From the NCBI GenBank assembly GCA_944320865.1, contig CALUJC010000008.1, forward strand, positions 18,020 to 82,019: DNA of 64,000 nt, read 5' to 3'. Positions within the stretch are counted from its first letter, which is position 1, and the number at the start of each line of letters is the position of its first letter. This DNA is from an uncultured Bacteroides sp. GTDB taxonomy: Bacteria > Bacteroidota > Bacteroidia > Bacteroidales > Bacteroidaceae. Of the stretch, positions 27,952-37,660 are shown in pieces. The translations under genes were made by a program, and so were the position numbers. Under the pieces are notes generated by a model, which was not told the DNA's origin, made no database searches, and saw nothing but the letters and a program-made list of their open reading frames with translations.

Positions 27952-28388
27952 AAATTTTCATTTTTCCTTTTCGAGTTGTGGGTTGAATTCCTTAAATCGT
28001 CATATTAATACATTGCAATGTTTTTTGTTTAACTCAAATCAGTTACGAGTATGAAAATGATAAAATTAAATCTGAAAAACAATATTGACGGGTAGCTATA
28101 TTTATTTTGCACTCGGAATTTAGAAGGTTAAGCATCTGACTAAAAAAACACGAATATCATATCTATCGGCTGCTTCCCCATCCAATTCTAAGCAGTATAC
28201 CCATGAGAACATATCAGAACATCTGCGCTGAAAAAGCTTATGCAGCTTCTTGCAATCGTTTTGTTGAACTAAGGAATCAGCGTTCTCCAATACGAAGTCC
28301 CTCATTTTTTACGGATACAAAATTGGACAGTCCTAATAGAAACAGTTCTTGCTCCATTTTTCCATAATTCATCTAAAGAACAAATTGT

Positions 28389-31300
28389 ATGAATAAAAAA
28401 TATCTAATAGCATATTTGCTCAGTGCATTTTTAATTATCCCCACATGGGGACAAAATGCGAAACTGTCTCTTGCCATGAAGAATGCCAAAATAGAGACTA
28501 TCTTACAACAAATAGAAAGCCGAACCGAATATAGATTCTCTTATAACAAGGAACAAGTAGATATAAATAGAAGAATATCCATAACTGTTAACAACGAAAG
28601 TATAAATGAGATATTAAATAAAATATTTGCTGGTACCAATGTACAATATACAATATCAGGAAATCAAATTATATTGAAATATACAGCAAAGCCAGGTAAA
28701 AAGAAAGTTAACGTAAAAGGACGCATTTTAGACGAGAACAATGAGCCAATGCCAGGGGTAACTATTCTTATAGAAAATTCATCTATTGGAACAGTGTCTG
28801 ATATTGACGGCTATTTCGCAATAGCCGTACCTCTTGGTTCTTCCTTAAAAGTATCTTCAATAGGTTTTAAAAATCAATATTTCCATATAAATAAAGCAAT
28901 GGACTTAAACATTGTAATGAAAGAAGATAGGCAACTCCTTGATGAAGTCGTTGTAATAGGATATGGAACACAGAAAAAGGTTAACTTGACGGGAGCTGTA
29001 ACTACAGCTTCAAAAGAGTTATTAGAAAACAGACCTATTGCCAATATAGCGCAAGGTCTGCAAGGACTTGTACCTAACCTCAACATTACTTTCAATAGCG
29101 GACAGCCAAATGAAGAGGCTAAAGTTAATATTCGCGGCAACACATCATTGAATGGAGGCGATGCTTTAATCCTCTTGGACGGTGTAGAAATATCAGATTT
29201 ATCATTGATTAATCCGCAAGACGTAGAGAATATTTCAGTCTTGAAGGATGCTTCTGCTGCCGCAGTTTACGGTGCACGCGCAGCATTTGGTGTCATGCTT
29301 ATTACCACTAAGAAAGGCGCTCGAAACCAAAAAACCAGAATTTCTTATTCCAATAACTTATCATGGAGTACACCTGCCCGATTACCGGAAATGCCCAGAT
29401 CTGATATATGGGCAAAGATGTGGAACAAAGTATATGATTATGAGAATCCTGGAAGTTTTTATTTTAATGACAAATTTATAGCGGCGCTCGAAGCCCATAT
29501 TGCAGATCCTGTGAACAATCCTGCAATACTGGTAGACACAGAAGGGATACAGAACCCCAATTATACCCCAAGCAATCCTGGCTGGGCGTATGTAGGAAAC
29601 ACAGATTGGTTAGAAGCATTTTATAAAAACGCGGCTTTTATGCAGCAACATAACATCAGCTTATCTGGTGGCACTGAGCGTAATAACTACTACGCTTCTA
29701 TCGGATACAAAGACCAATCAGGTATTTTTAGATATGGCAATGACAGTTATAAAAGAATGAATATGTCATTCAACTTTGAAACCCAAATAACAGAATGGCT
29801 TGATTTAGGATTTTCTACTCGCATGAACTACATCAAAAATGATGAACCTTACATGTATAATAATGGGGTAGATGAAGCCACATGGTTTTATGAGGTATAC
29901 CGCATGTTCCCAACCCTATCGGTCTTTTTGCCCAATGGAGACTTTGCAGGTTTATATCTCAATAGTGGAAATTTCAATTGGATTGGCAAAATGGCGTTAG
30001 CAGGACGTAATAAGAAAGACATATGGGATCAATGGTATACGGGACGGTTTACCATCAAACCGTTTAAGGGCTTAACTGTACAAGGAGACTATTCTTGGAA
30101 CCGATATTCTTCAACCCAAAAGGTACATCGAAAAGAAATGACCCAGACTTTTCCTGAAGGTGCGGCAGAATGGACTGTAGAGACCCCTAATTTTGTCCAA
30201 AACTCAAATTCTAACGATATCTATCAAGTATTGAACGTATGGGCTGAATACGAAAAGTCTTTCAACGAGGCTCATAATATCGTTTTAATGGCAGGATATA
30301 ACCAAGAGCAAAAGACCTTCGCCTCAACATCATACAAGATGACGAATCTTTATGACAACGAGTTACCCATTTCAGATTTGGCAATCAACTACTTAGAGAA
30401 TAGTGAAACGAAGGATATATGGAGAGTTCAAGGAGCTTTTTTTAGACTCAATTATGATTACAAATCAAAATATTTAGTAGAAATAAACGGTCGCTATGAT
30501 GGTTCCTCCAAATATGCAAAAGGAGATCGTTGGGCATTTTTCCCTTCTGCTTCTATCGGCTGGAGAATATCGGAAGAAAACTTTTTCCAACCATTAAAAA
30601 AATATGTGGACAACCTGAAACTTAGAGCTTCCTTCGGAGCATTAGGAAATCAAGTCACCTCAGGATACCATGATTATATGTCCTATCTTTCCGGACGGGT
30701 TTTAACGTCATATATGATGAATGGAGCCATCATCAATGGATTGGATGTGCCAACCCTGCCAAGCCTTGTAACATGGGAGAAGGTCATTACGAAAGATCTT
30801 GGACTTGATTGGACATTGTTTAACAACCGCCTATATGGTACATTTGACTTTTACATACGTGACACCAAAGACATGGTCCGCTCAGTCACTCTTCCAGCCG
30901 TTTTGGGTACCAGTGGAGGCAAAGAGAATATTGCCGACATGCGTACTACCGGATGGGAATTAGAACTTACATGGCGAGACAAAATCAATAACGTGTTAGG
31001 TAGTGCATTAGACTATTCTGTCACATTAGGGCTCTCTGATTATCAAGCAGAAATTACAAAATATGATAACCCAAATGGTTCGATTGCCTCTGGAATGTAC
31101 TACAAAGGGCAAAAACTAGGAGAAATATGGGGCTATGTTACCGACGGCTTCATACAAGATGACTTTGAAGCAAACCGCATGAATTATATACAGAAATTTA
31201 TAAACGGGACATGGTATCCAGGTGACATACGATATAAAGACCTAAATGGTGACGGCGTCATTGACCAAGGAAGCAATACCCTTTCAGACCCAGGAGACAG

Positions 31301-31850
31301 AAAAGTCATAGGTAATTCCACTCCCCGCTACCGGTTTAACCTGCAAGGCAGTATCAATTGGCATGGCTTCGGCATAAGAGCTATTTTCGAAGGAGTAGCC
31401 AAAAGAGATTTATGGACAGGAAGTGATACTTTTTGGGGCTTTTCACGAGGCATATACAATTCCAATGTGTTCCAATACCACATAGACAATACATGGACTT
31501 ATGAAACCCCTGACGCATATTATCCAAGACCCAGCGCGAGCGGAAATTCCAAAAACAAACAGATACAAACCAAATACCTACAGAATGCAGCCTATATCCG
31601 TCTGAAAGATTTAACTATAAGCTATAATCTTCCAAAGAAATGGCTGAAAACAATGGGATTAGAAAATGCGCATATATATGTCAGTGGATTGAACTTATGG
31701 GAAAAAACCGGACTACCACCATTTATGGTGCCTGATATTGTTGACCAAATTACAGGAACTGGAAATATAAATGATGCCAATTCCGTCAATAGTGGCAAGG
31801 AATATGCATTTATGAGAAGTTTCTCTTTTGGAATGAATGTTACATTTTAA
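28389..31850 (+). CDS. SusC/RagA-family TonB-linked outer membrane transporter with STN domain
   Basis: 1153 residues. After a signal peptide (ending near TWGQ, 20) come an STN domain (25-97), a carboxypeptidase-regulatory-like domain (107-178), the TonB box DEVVVIGYG (185-193), a plug domain (about 200-310) and a 22-strand barrel to the end. SusC proteins import oligosaccharides captured by their SusD partner. The STN domain is the part that touches a FecR anti-sigma factor, matching the divergent sigma/FecR genes, so the ligand probably induces its own locus. It heads a plus-strand PUL of visibly lower GC than the flanks. Confidence 0.95.
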   Translation: MNKKYLIAYLLSAFLIIPTWGQNAKLSLAMKNAKIETILQQIESRTEYRFSYNKEQVDINRRISITVNNESINEILNKIFAGTNVQYTISGNQIILKYTAKPGKKKVNVKGRILDENNEPMPGVTILIENSSIGTVSDIDGYFAIAVPLGSSLKVSSIGFKNQYFHINKAMDLNIVMKEDRQLLDEVVVIGYGTQKKVNLTGAVTTASKELLENRPIANIAQGLQGLVPNLNITFNSGQPNEEAKVNIRGNTSLNGGDALILLDGVEISDLSLINPQDVENISVLKDASAAAVYGARAAFGVMLITTKKGARNQKTRISYSNNLSWSTPARLPEMPRSDIWAKMWNKVYDYENPGSFYFNDKFIAALEAHIADPVNNPAILVDTEGIQNPNYTPSNPGWAYVGNTDWLEAFYKNAAFMQQHNISLSGGTERNNYYASIGYKDQSGIFRYGNDSYKRMNMSFNFETQITEWLDLGFSTRMNYIKNDEPYMYNNGVDEATWFYEVYRMFPTLSVFLPNGDFAGLYLNSGNFNWIGKMALAGRNKKDIWDQWYTGRFTIKPFKGLTVQGDYSWNRYSSTQKVHRKEMTQTFPEGAAEWTVETPNFVQNSNSNDIYQVLNVWAEYEKSFNEAHNIVLMAGYNQEQKTFASTSYKMTNLYDNELPISDLAINYLENSETKDIWRVQGAFFRLNYDYKSKYLVEINGRYDGSSKYAKGDRWAFFPSASIGWRISEENFFQPLKKYVDNLKLRASFGALGNQVTSGYHDYMSYLSGRVLTSYMMNGAIINGLDVPTLPSLVTWEKVITKDLGLDWTLFNNRLYGTFDFYIRDTKDMVRSVTLPAVLGTSGGKENIADMRTTGWELELTWRDKINNVLGSALDYSVTLGLSDYQAEITKYDNPNGSIASGMYYKGQKLGEIWGYVTDGFIQDDFEANRMNYIQKFINGTWYPGDIRYKDLNGDGVIDQGSNTLSDPGDRKVIGNSTPRYRFNLQGSINWHGFGIRAIFEGVAKRDLWTGSDTFWGFSRGIYNSNVFQYHIDNTWTYETPDAYYPRPSASGNSKNKQIQTKYLQNAAYIRLKDLTISYNLPKKWLKTMGLENAHIYVSGLNLWEKTGLPPFMVPDIVDQITGTGNINDANSVNSGKEYAFMRSFSFGMNVTF

Positions 31851-31863
31851 TACAGTAATCAAT

Positions 31864-33630
31864 ATGAAAAAAAACATCTATATCTATCTTTTATCGTTAT
31901 GTTTCTCAATTGCTGGATGCAATTACTTAGAAACAGAACCTGGCGATGTAATCTCAAGTGACCGTTTTTGGGAAACAGCCAACTCTGCAGCTTTGGAACA
32001 ATATTGCAATACTTACTATCCAAAACTCATTCTAGGGCATGGAGATCCACTTGCATGGAGTTTAGGAAATATGATAGAGTCTGAATATCAATCAGATAAT
32101 CTTCTAGGTGCTTCTGCTAATCTTATAACATTTGGACAGAGCACAGTACAAATTACATCTTCTCATTGGAATTGGTCTGTAATAAGAGGCTGTAATGAAT
32201 TCCTTAACAATTATGATCGTTCTCCAGCATCGGAAACCGACAAAAGGAAATATGCCGGTGAAATTTTGTTCTTTAAAGCATTCGATTACTATAACAAAGT
32301 ACGACTTTTTGGTGATGTACCTTGGTATGACAGTGCACTAAATAAAGATGATCCGGAGCTTTTTAAAGGGCGTGATTCAAGAGTGCTCGTTATGGAAAAT
32401 ATAGTTAACACTATAGACCGTGCAATAGAATATTTACCTATCAAGACAAATGTATATCGCGTTAGCCGTAATGCAGCCTTATTGTTGAAAGCCAGAATAT
32501 GTTTATATGAAGGTACTTATAGACGTTATCGCGATATGGAAGGCGATGAAGAATATCTCGAATTGGCTTATGAAGCAGCCGGCAGACTAATGACAATGGG
32601 GCATTCTCTATACAACTCTGGAGATCCTAATTCCAGCTATTTTGATCTATTCATACAAGATAACTATAACAATAACCCCGAAGTAATACTATCCCGCGAA
32701 TATGATGCTTCTATTAATATGGGGAATAACGTCTCCAATAGTATTCCAGGTGCCGTTATGGGAATGAGCAGAGACTGTTTTGAAGAATATCTTTGTGCAA
32801 CAACCGGTAAACCCATTTCGCTCTGCGGATGTCATACTCCTGACATGGGATACATTAATGAAATGAAGAATAGAGACGGACGATTGTTGCAGACCCTATG
32901 CCTACCAGAAGCAGGCAGTGAATACGCCCGTTATTTGTTCAGCGATGATAACGGAGTATTAAAAGGTGGTGCTCCTAACATTATGGGAATATTACAAGGG
33001 AATGACGACAGAACATTCTACGCATCAACCTCTACAGGTTACGCAATAGCAAAATACTACAAAGCCTCGGAACACTTGAAAGGCAACCATAAAGGAAGTA
33101 TTGATGCGCCTGTTATGCGTTACGCAGAAGCTTTATTAATACGTGCAGAAGCAGGTGCAGAATTAGGGAAAGATCCGGAACTGGATAAAACGGTTAATGC
33201 ACTTCGCAAACGTGCCGGATTTACTCATGATTTAACCATGAATCCTGTCGAAGACCCGGATTTAGTGGCAAAATATCCCAATGTCACAGGACCAAATGCC
33301 AATTTAATCCGAGAAATAAGAAGAGAAAGGCGCATCGAACTGTTTGCTGAAGGCTACCGATGGGACGATGTATGCCGATACAATGTAGGAGAAATCGTTT
33401 ATAACAGGGAACGAAGAGGAGCCAAACTCGACCCGACACTCTATTCCGAAGATGAAAGACAAACAATAGAGGATGAAATAGGAATCGACCCAAATGGGTT
33501 CATCACGCCATATGCAAAAAGAGTATCTTTCAATATGAATTTTACAAACAAATATTATTTATACAATATCCCATTAAACGAAATTTCTCTGAATCCCAAT
33601 TTATTACCTCAGAATCCGGGATGGGAATAA
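31864..33630 (+). CDS. SusD/RagB-family glycan-binding lipoprotein
   Basis: 588 residues from the ATG at 31864 (MKKNIYIYLL); the frame runs back into the susC end, but the lipoprotein signal starts here (FSIAGC, lipid Cys19). N-terminal YLETEPGDVISSDRFWETANSAA and the TPR-like helices are typical of SusD. The C-terminal NALRKRAGFT and REIRRERRIELFAEGYRWDDV (around 475-495) is the RagB/SusD signature. It forms the lid of the SusC pore and selects the glycan. susC ends 13 bp before this start. Confidence 0.95.
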   Translation: MKKNIYIYLLSLCFSIAGCNYLETEPGDVISSDRFWETANSAALEQYCNTYYPKLILGHGDPLAWSLGNMIESEYQSDNLLGASANLITFGQSTVQITSSHWNWSVIRGCNEFLNNYDRSPASETDKRKYAGEILFFKAFDYYNKVRLFGDVPWYDSALNKDDPELFKGRDSRVLVMENIVNTIDRAIEYLPIKTNVYRVSRNAALLLKARICLYEGTYRRYRDMEGDEEYLELAYEAAGRLMTMGHSLYNSGDPNSSYFDLFIQDNYNNNPEVILSREYDASINMGNNVSNSIPGAVMGMSRDCFEEYLCATTGKPISLCGCHTPDMGYINEMKNRDGRLLQTLCLPEAGSEYARYLFSDDNGVLKGGAPNIMGILQGNDDRTFYASTSTGYAIAKYYKASEHLKGNHKGSIDAPVMRYAEALLIRAEAGAELGKDPELDKTVNALRKRAGFTHDLTMNPVEDPDLVAKYPNVTGPNANLIREIRRERRIELFAEGYRWDDVCRYNVGEIVYNRERRGAKLDPTLYSEDERQTIEDEIGIDPNGFITPYAKRVSFNMNFTNKYYLYNIPLNEISLNPNLLPQNPGWE

Positions 33631-33664
33631 TAACATGTTGAATTAACTTATAAATAATTGAATT

Positions 33665-34576
33665 ATGAAATTAACATTAAACGCAACAAATGTCTACTGC
33701 ATAATGCTTATGGCCATACTTGCTTTTGGAGGATGTTCCAATGACGACGAAGCTATGCCGCAGCATAAAGGGGCAACGACACAGCTCATGCAAAACATTG
33801 CCGATCATGTCCCATACATACAAGAGGTATTGAATGAGAAAATACATAAAATAAGTGACGGTGTAAATATTACAGAAGTGTCATTCACCTATTGTACAAA
33901 ACAAACGCACATGTTTATAGCAGAAATAAATTTAACCCAAAATGTTACAATTGTGACTTCTACACCTGATAACCAGATGTCAATGGGCAACTTAAAACAA
34001 ACTGTAACAGAACAAATAGAAAAAGCCGCAGCAGATGGGGTCAATGTATTATTGGGAATAAATGGCCATTCAGGGGGGATCTGTTATAAAAATGCCCAAG
34101 AACTTAAAAGCACATTCGGGCGCGATTCAGAACAGGTATTTTATCTTTTAGATGACGGGAAAGCGTATATCACTACAGTTCCAGAATTCAACCTGCATAG
34201 AAATCGTGTAGCCAATGCCATCAGCGGTAGTCACTCTTTACTGATTGATGGAGAAGTTGGTCAGTTCATTGTAGATGATGGCGCAATGAGTTTTTCTCCA
34301 CGTACCTTTGTAGGAGTAACAAAAGAGCATGATAAAGTATATTTCTTTATTGTCGATGGAGGACAAGATGAATACTCCAACGGCATGCGGCTTGAAGACA
34401 TTATGCTGGTGTGCCAAAGTGCCGGATGCTACCAAGCAATGGATTTAGAAGGAAATGAAGCTTCTACCATAGTGTGCAAAACAGAAGGAGATGATTTTTT
34501 ATTAATGAACAAGCCCTCCAGTGGTACAGAAATTCCTGTCGCCAATGGATTGCAAGTTATAGTGAAAAACAATTAA
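33665..34576 (+). CDS. Phosphodiester-glycosidase-like (NAGPA-fold) lipoprotein with degenerate active site
   Basis: 303 residues with a lipoprotein signal (FGGCSND, lipid Cys24). It aligns by eye with the NAGPA-like protein encoded at 36581-37528: GINGHSG (131-137) stands where that protein has GVNGDFY, SPRTFVG (211-217) for HPRTSIG, and DLEGNEAST (260-268) for NLDGGGSTT. The fold is therefore probably shared, but several motif residues, including the Gly-rich loop and the Asp of GDFY, are lost. It may bind rather than cleave its ligand. It is third in the PUL. Confidence 0.72.
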   Translation: MKLTLNATNVYCIMLMAILAFGGCSNDDEAMPQHKGATTQLMQNIADHVPYIQEVLNEKIHKISDGVNITEVSFTYCTKQTHMFIAEINLTQNVTIVTSTPDNQMSMGNLKQTVTEQIEKAAADGVNVLLGINGHSGGICYKNAQELKSTFGRDSEQVFYLLDDGKAYITTVPEFNLHRNRVANAISGSHSLLIDGEVGQFIVDDGAMSFSPRTFVGVTKEHDKVYFFIVDGGQDEYSNGMRLEDIMLVCQSAGCYQAMDLEGNEASTIVCKTEGDDFLLMNKPSSGTEIPVANGLQVIVKNN

Positions 34577-34587
34577 AATGACAAATT

Positions 34588-36495
34588 ATGGAAAAATATT
34601 ACAAAACCATCCATACTATCGCTATTGGATTATTCATCCTAATAGGCCTCACTTGTTCAATCTCATGCGATGACACATTGGAAAGTCGGATTGAACCCAA
34701 AATAGATGTACAAGAAGAAGTGACAATAGAACCAGAAGGCTCAAGAGAAGTTATTAAACTAAAATCTTCTTACCCTTGGTTTGCCGAGGCCTCTGATTCA
34801 TGGATACAACTGACAAGGTATCGTGGCCAAATGCAACTTCCGGATTCTATTGTCGCAATTGTTGCAGAAAACACCCAAATGGAAGCTCGTGAAGGATGGA
34901 TAGAAGTCCGGTTGATGGACCAAATGTCAAAAAGGATTGCTGTCATACAAAACGGCCGTGGAACATTAATAACTTTACCCAAAGATATTGTATACTTCAA
35001 CGTAAATGGCGGTGAAGCAGAACTTTCTGTTTTAACAAATCTTGACTGGGATACAGATATCAAATCAGAGAATGGCTTTACATTTGAAAAAATAGACAAA
35101 AACAAGCTAAAAGTTACGGTATCCCCCAACAATACGGGAAGTCAACGTGAAATAGCTGTTACGTTAAAAGAAAAGGGTGGAGATAAATCTGCAATTTTAA
35201 CTGTAATACAAACAAATGAGGAGAAAATGCTGAACATCACTCTGACACCAGAGAGTAAGGATGTATTATTGCCTAAAGGTACAAACGAAATAGAGATTCC
35301 TGTTATAACCAACCTTGAATATGACTTAGAAATCAGTGGAAGTTCTTGGATTAGTGTAACGTCTGCCCCACAATTCAGTGGTGGTGATATTGCCGAAGAT
35401 ATTCCTATCAAAATTTCGGTATCAGCTAATACCTCTGGCGTTGAAAGAAACGGATACATAAAAATTAGAGACAAAGAATCCGAAATATCAGACATCTATT
35501 ACATATCACAAATGGCTAAAAGCAGACGAGTATATGTAAAAGCCGGTTCAAATGGCGATGGGACAAGCTGGGAAAATGCATTTGGCGATATTGAATCGGG
35601 AAACAATGCTTGTGGTGATAATGACGACTTGGAACTTTGGGTTGCAGAAGGTGATTACCAATTAACCGGAACGATTGCATTTAGAAGCGTCAATATTTAT
35701 GGCGGATTTACTGGCAATGAAACAAAACTGAAAGAACGCAACCTTAACAAAAAATCGACGATTATAGGTGGAGATTTCTTCTTGCTAAGGTCAGAAGGCG
35801 CGAGTGATATGCAATATGTTTTTGATGGATTTATCCTTACTGGCACAAACACAACCTCACAAGCCGAATGGGGTGGTGTGCTGAGAATGACAAACCGAGT
35901 ATTCAGCAATAATATTGTACAGGGGAACAATTTCTATAGAGCAGCTTGCGGGTATTATGACAATTGCAAAATAATAAATTGCATATTCTACAACAATACT
36001 ACTACGCAAACATCCGGTGCCATTTATTTCTTGAATGGGACAACAGTTTACAACTCCAACATTGTGAACAATACTGTCTTGTCACAATGGGACGACGCTT
36101 ATGTTATCCGTGCCGCTAATAACCTCAAAATTTACAATTCCATCATTTGGGGAAATACCAGCAACTCAAAAAATAATCAATACCATTTAGCTGATGCAAG
36201 TGCATGCAGTTTATATAATTGCGCTGTGGTCAATCTGAACTCCGCATCAGCATATACTCCGCAGGCAAATAATTGCATTATCAATCTAAGCACCGATAAC
36301 AATAGCGGACCTCTATTCATTGATCCGACAAACGGGAATTATCAACTTCAGGAGTCTTCTCTTTTAATAGACCGTGGAAAGAGCTCTATCATCAAATCAC
36401 TAGAAATCAGTAAAGATATTATAGGTAATTCACGTATTGATGGCAATGCTGTCGATATAGGAGCTTATGAATATCAATTCTCTAAAGTGGAATAA
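34588..36495 (+). CDS. BACON-domain and right-handed beta-helix lipoprotein
   Basis: 635 residues with a lipoprotein-like signal (SISC, Cys27). Residues about 35-310 hold two or three BACON-type beta-sandwich repeats (for example SSYPWFAEASDSWIQLT, and SGSSWISVTSAPQ near 250). BACON modules are usually carbohydrate- or mucin-binding. From RVYVKAGSNGDGTSWENAFGDI (about 312) a right-handed beta-helix runs to the end, closing with IIGNSRIDGNAVDIGAYEYQ, a common terminal motif of such proteins. It is probably a surface glycan-binding protein; no catalytic residues are identifiable. Followed by a terminator-like hairpin (36520-36556). Confidence 0.78.
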   Translation: MEKYYKTIHTIAIGLFILIGLTCSISCDDTLESRIEPKIDVQEEVTIEPEGSREVIKLKSSYPWFAEASDSWIQLTRYRGQMQLPDSIVAIVAENTQMEAREGWIEVRLMDQMSKRIAVIQNGRGTLITLPKDIVYFNVNGGEAELSVLTNLDWDTDIKSENGFTFEKIDKNKLKVTVSPNNTGSQREIAVTLKEKGGDKSAILTVIQTNEEKMLNITLTPESKDVLLPKGTNEIEIPVITNLEYDLEISGSSWISVTSAPQFSGGDIAEDIPIKISVSANTSGVERNGYIKIRDKESEISDIYYISQMAKSRRVYVKAGSNGDGTSWENAFGDIESGNNACGDNDDLELWVAEGDYQLTGTIAFRSVNIYGGFTGNETKLKERNLNKKSTIIGGDFFLLRSEGASDMQYVFDGFILTGTNTTSQAEWGGVLRMTNRVFSNNIVQGNNFYRAACGYYDNCKIINCIFYNNTTTQTSGAIYFLNGTTVYNSNIVNNTVLSQWDDAYVIRAANNLKIYNSIIWGNTSNSKNNQYHLADASACSLYNCAVVNLNSASAYTPQANNCIINLSTDNNSGPLFIDPTNGNYQLQESSLLIDRGKSSIIKSLEISKDIIGNSRIDGNAVDIGAYEYQFSKVE

Positions 36496-36519
36496 CCCAT
36501 TTAACTTAACACAACAGAT

Positions 36520-36556
36520 AGGAGGGGTGTTGCGTTATGCACCCCCTCCTCCTTTT
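36520..36556 (+). terminator. Hairpin with T run inside the PUL
   Basis: AGGAGGGGTG pairs with CACCCCCTCCT (one bulged C) around loop TTGCGTTATG, followed by CCTTTT. It lies between the beta-helix gene and the second NAGPA-like gene, so downstream genes may be expressed at a lower level or separately. Confidence 0.6.
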
Positions 36557-36580
36557 AAAAAACAATTAAAAATATAAACT

Positions 36581-37528
36581 ATGAAACAGAATTTCGAAAG
36601 ACAAATCATGTACCGGCTGATTCTTTTTATGCTGATTGTAACCTCTTGCTCAGACAACAAAGCGGAAGGATATGAACCACAGACACCTTTTGGAAAAGAC
36701 ATTGCTACTACCTCAATCGTCTCAGAAATGTTTTGGGACCGCATTTTTGAACTAAGAGATGGAGTGACTGTTACAGAAACTTACTTTAAAACGGGAGTTG
36801 ATTTTCAACACATATTTGTAGCAGAAGTTGACTTAACAAAAGTGACTTTTACCCCAGGAACTAAAGATGACTTAAACGTCCCGGCCACTGGAGCGGAGTC
36901 TGATGCCATTCTTCCTTATCATGCATATGCAGCAGAAAAGAATGGGAAAAAAGTATGGCTTGGTGTAAATGGGGATTTTTACACTGGCACATATGAAGTT
37001 ATGGGCATCTTCTTCAAAGATGGAGTTTGCATTAATGACAAACCTGTTGAAGGACACGAAGCAGTAGTTTATCAACTAAAGAATGGAGAATCATATGTCG
37101 GCCTAGCTGAAGAAGCATTAGCTTATGGCGACCAACTATTACATGCCGTTGGTGGATATGGGACTTTAGTAGACGATGGGAAAATCAACATAGAATACGG
37201 GAATATAGGTGATATTGCCACAGACACCCACCCCCGCACAAGCATTGGAATCTCTAAAGATCGTAAAACCCTTTATCTGTTCGTCGTCGATGGAAGAATG
37301 AAGGATTCATATTATTCTAAAGGACTGACATTAGAGCAATTAGCCATACTAATGGAAGCGGTTGGCTGCTACAACGCAATAAACCTTGACGGCGGTGGCT
37401 CTACAACCTTAATAGTACGGAAAGAAAGTGAAGATGGAGGTTTAAAGTTCCCCATATTAAATACACCTACAGACGATAATGGCCCCCGTGAAGTAACCAA
37501 TAGCATTTTAATAATAGAAAAGCAATAA
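36581..37528 (+). CDS. Phosphodiester glycosidase family (NAGPA-like) lipoprotein
   Basis: 315 residues with a lipoprotein signal (VTSCS, lipid Cys23; a second Met at residue 10 could be the real start). Intact NAGPA-domain motifs: WLGVNGDFY (126-134), HPRTSIG (217-223) and [11 protein letters not shown] (267-277). The family includes the mammalian uncovering enzyme, which removes GlcNAc from a GlcNAc-phospho-mannose diester. A bacterial member in a PUL suggests cleavage of a sugar-1-phosphodiester in a glycan or teichoic-type polymer. Substrate is inference. It is probably periplasmic or surface-exposed. Confidence 0.85.
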   Translation: MKQNFERQIMYRLILFMLIVTSCSDNKAEGYEPQTPFGKDIATTSIVSEMFWDRIFELRDGVTVTETYFKTGVDFQHIFVAEVDLTKVTFTPGTKDDLNVPATGAESDAILPYHAYAAEKNGKKVWLGVNGDFYTGTYEVMGIFFKDGVCINDKPVEGHEAVVYQLKNGESYVGLAEEALAYGDQLLHAVGGYGTLVDDGKINIEYGNIGDIATDTHPRTSIGISKDRKTLYLFVVDGRMKDSYYSKGLTLEQLAILMEAVGCYNAINLDGGGSTTLIVRKESEDGGLKFPILNTPTDDNGPREVTNSILIIEKQ

Positions 37529-37660
37529 ATAACTGCAGTCACAACAAAAGGTCTATAAAAATAGGCATACATTTCGTATTTTTATGGTTTAGCACAAAAA
37601 ATGTATGCCCATTTTCATAGATCTTTTTCATCAAATACCTCTACAGTACCTATTATAATT

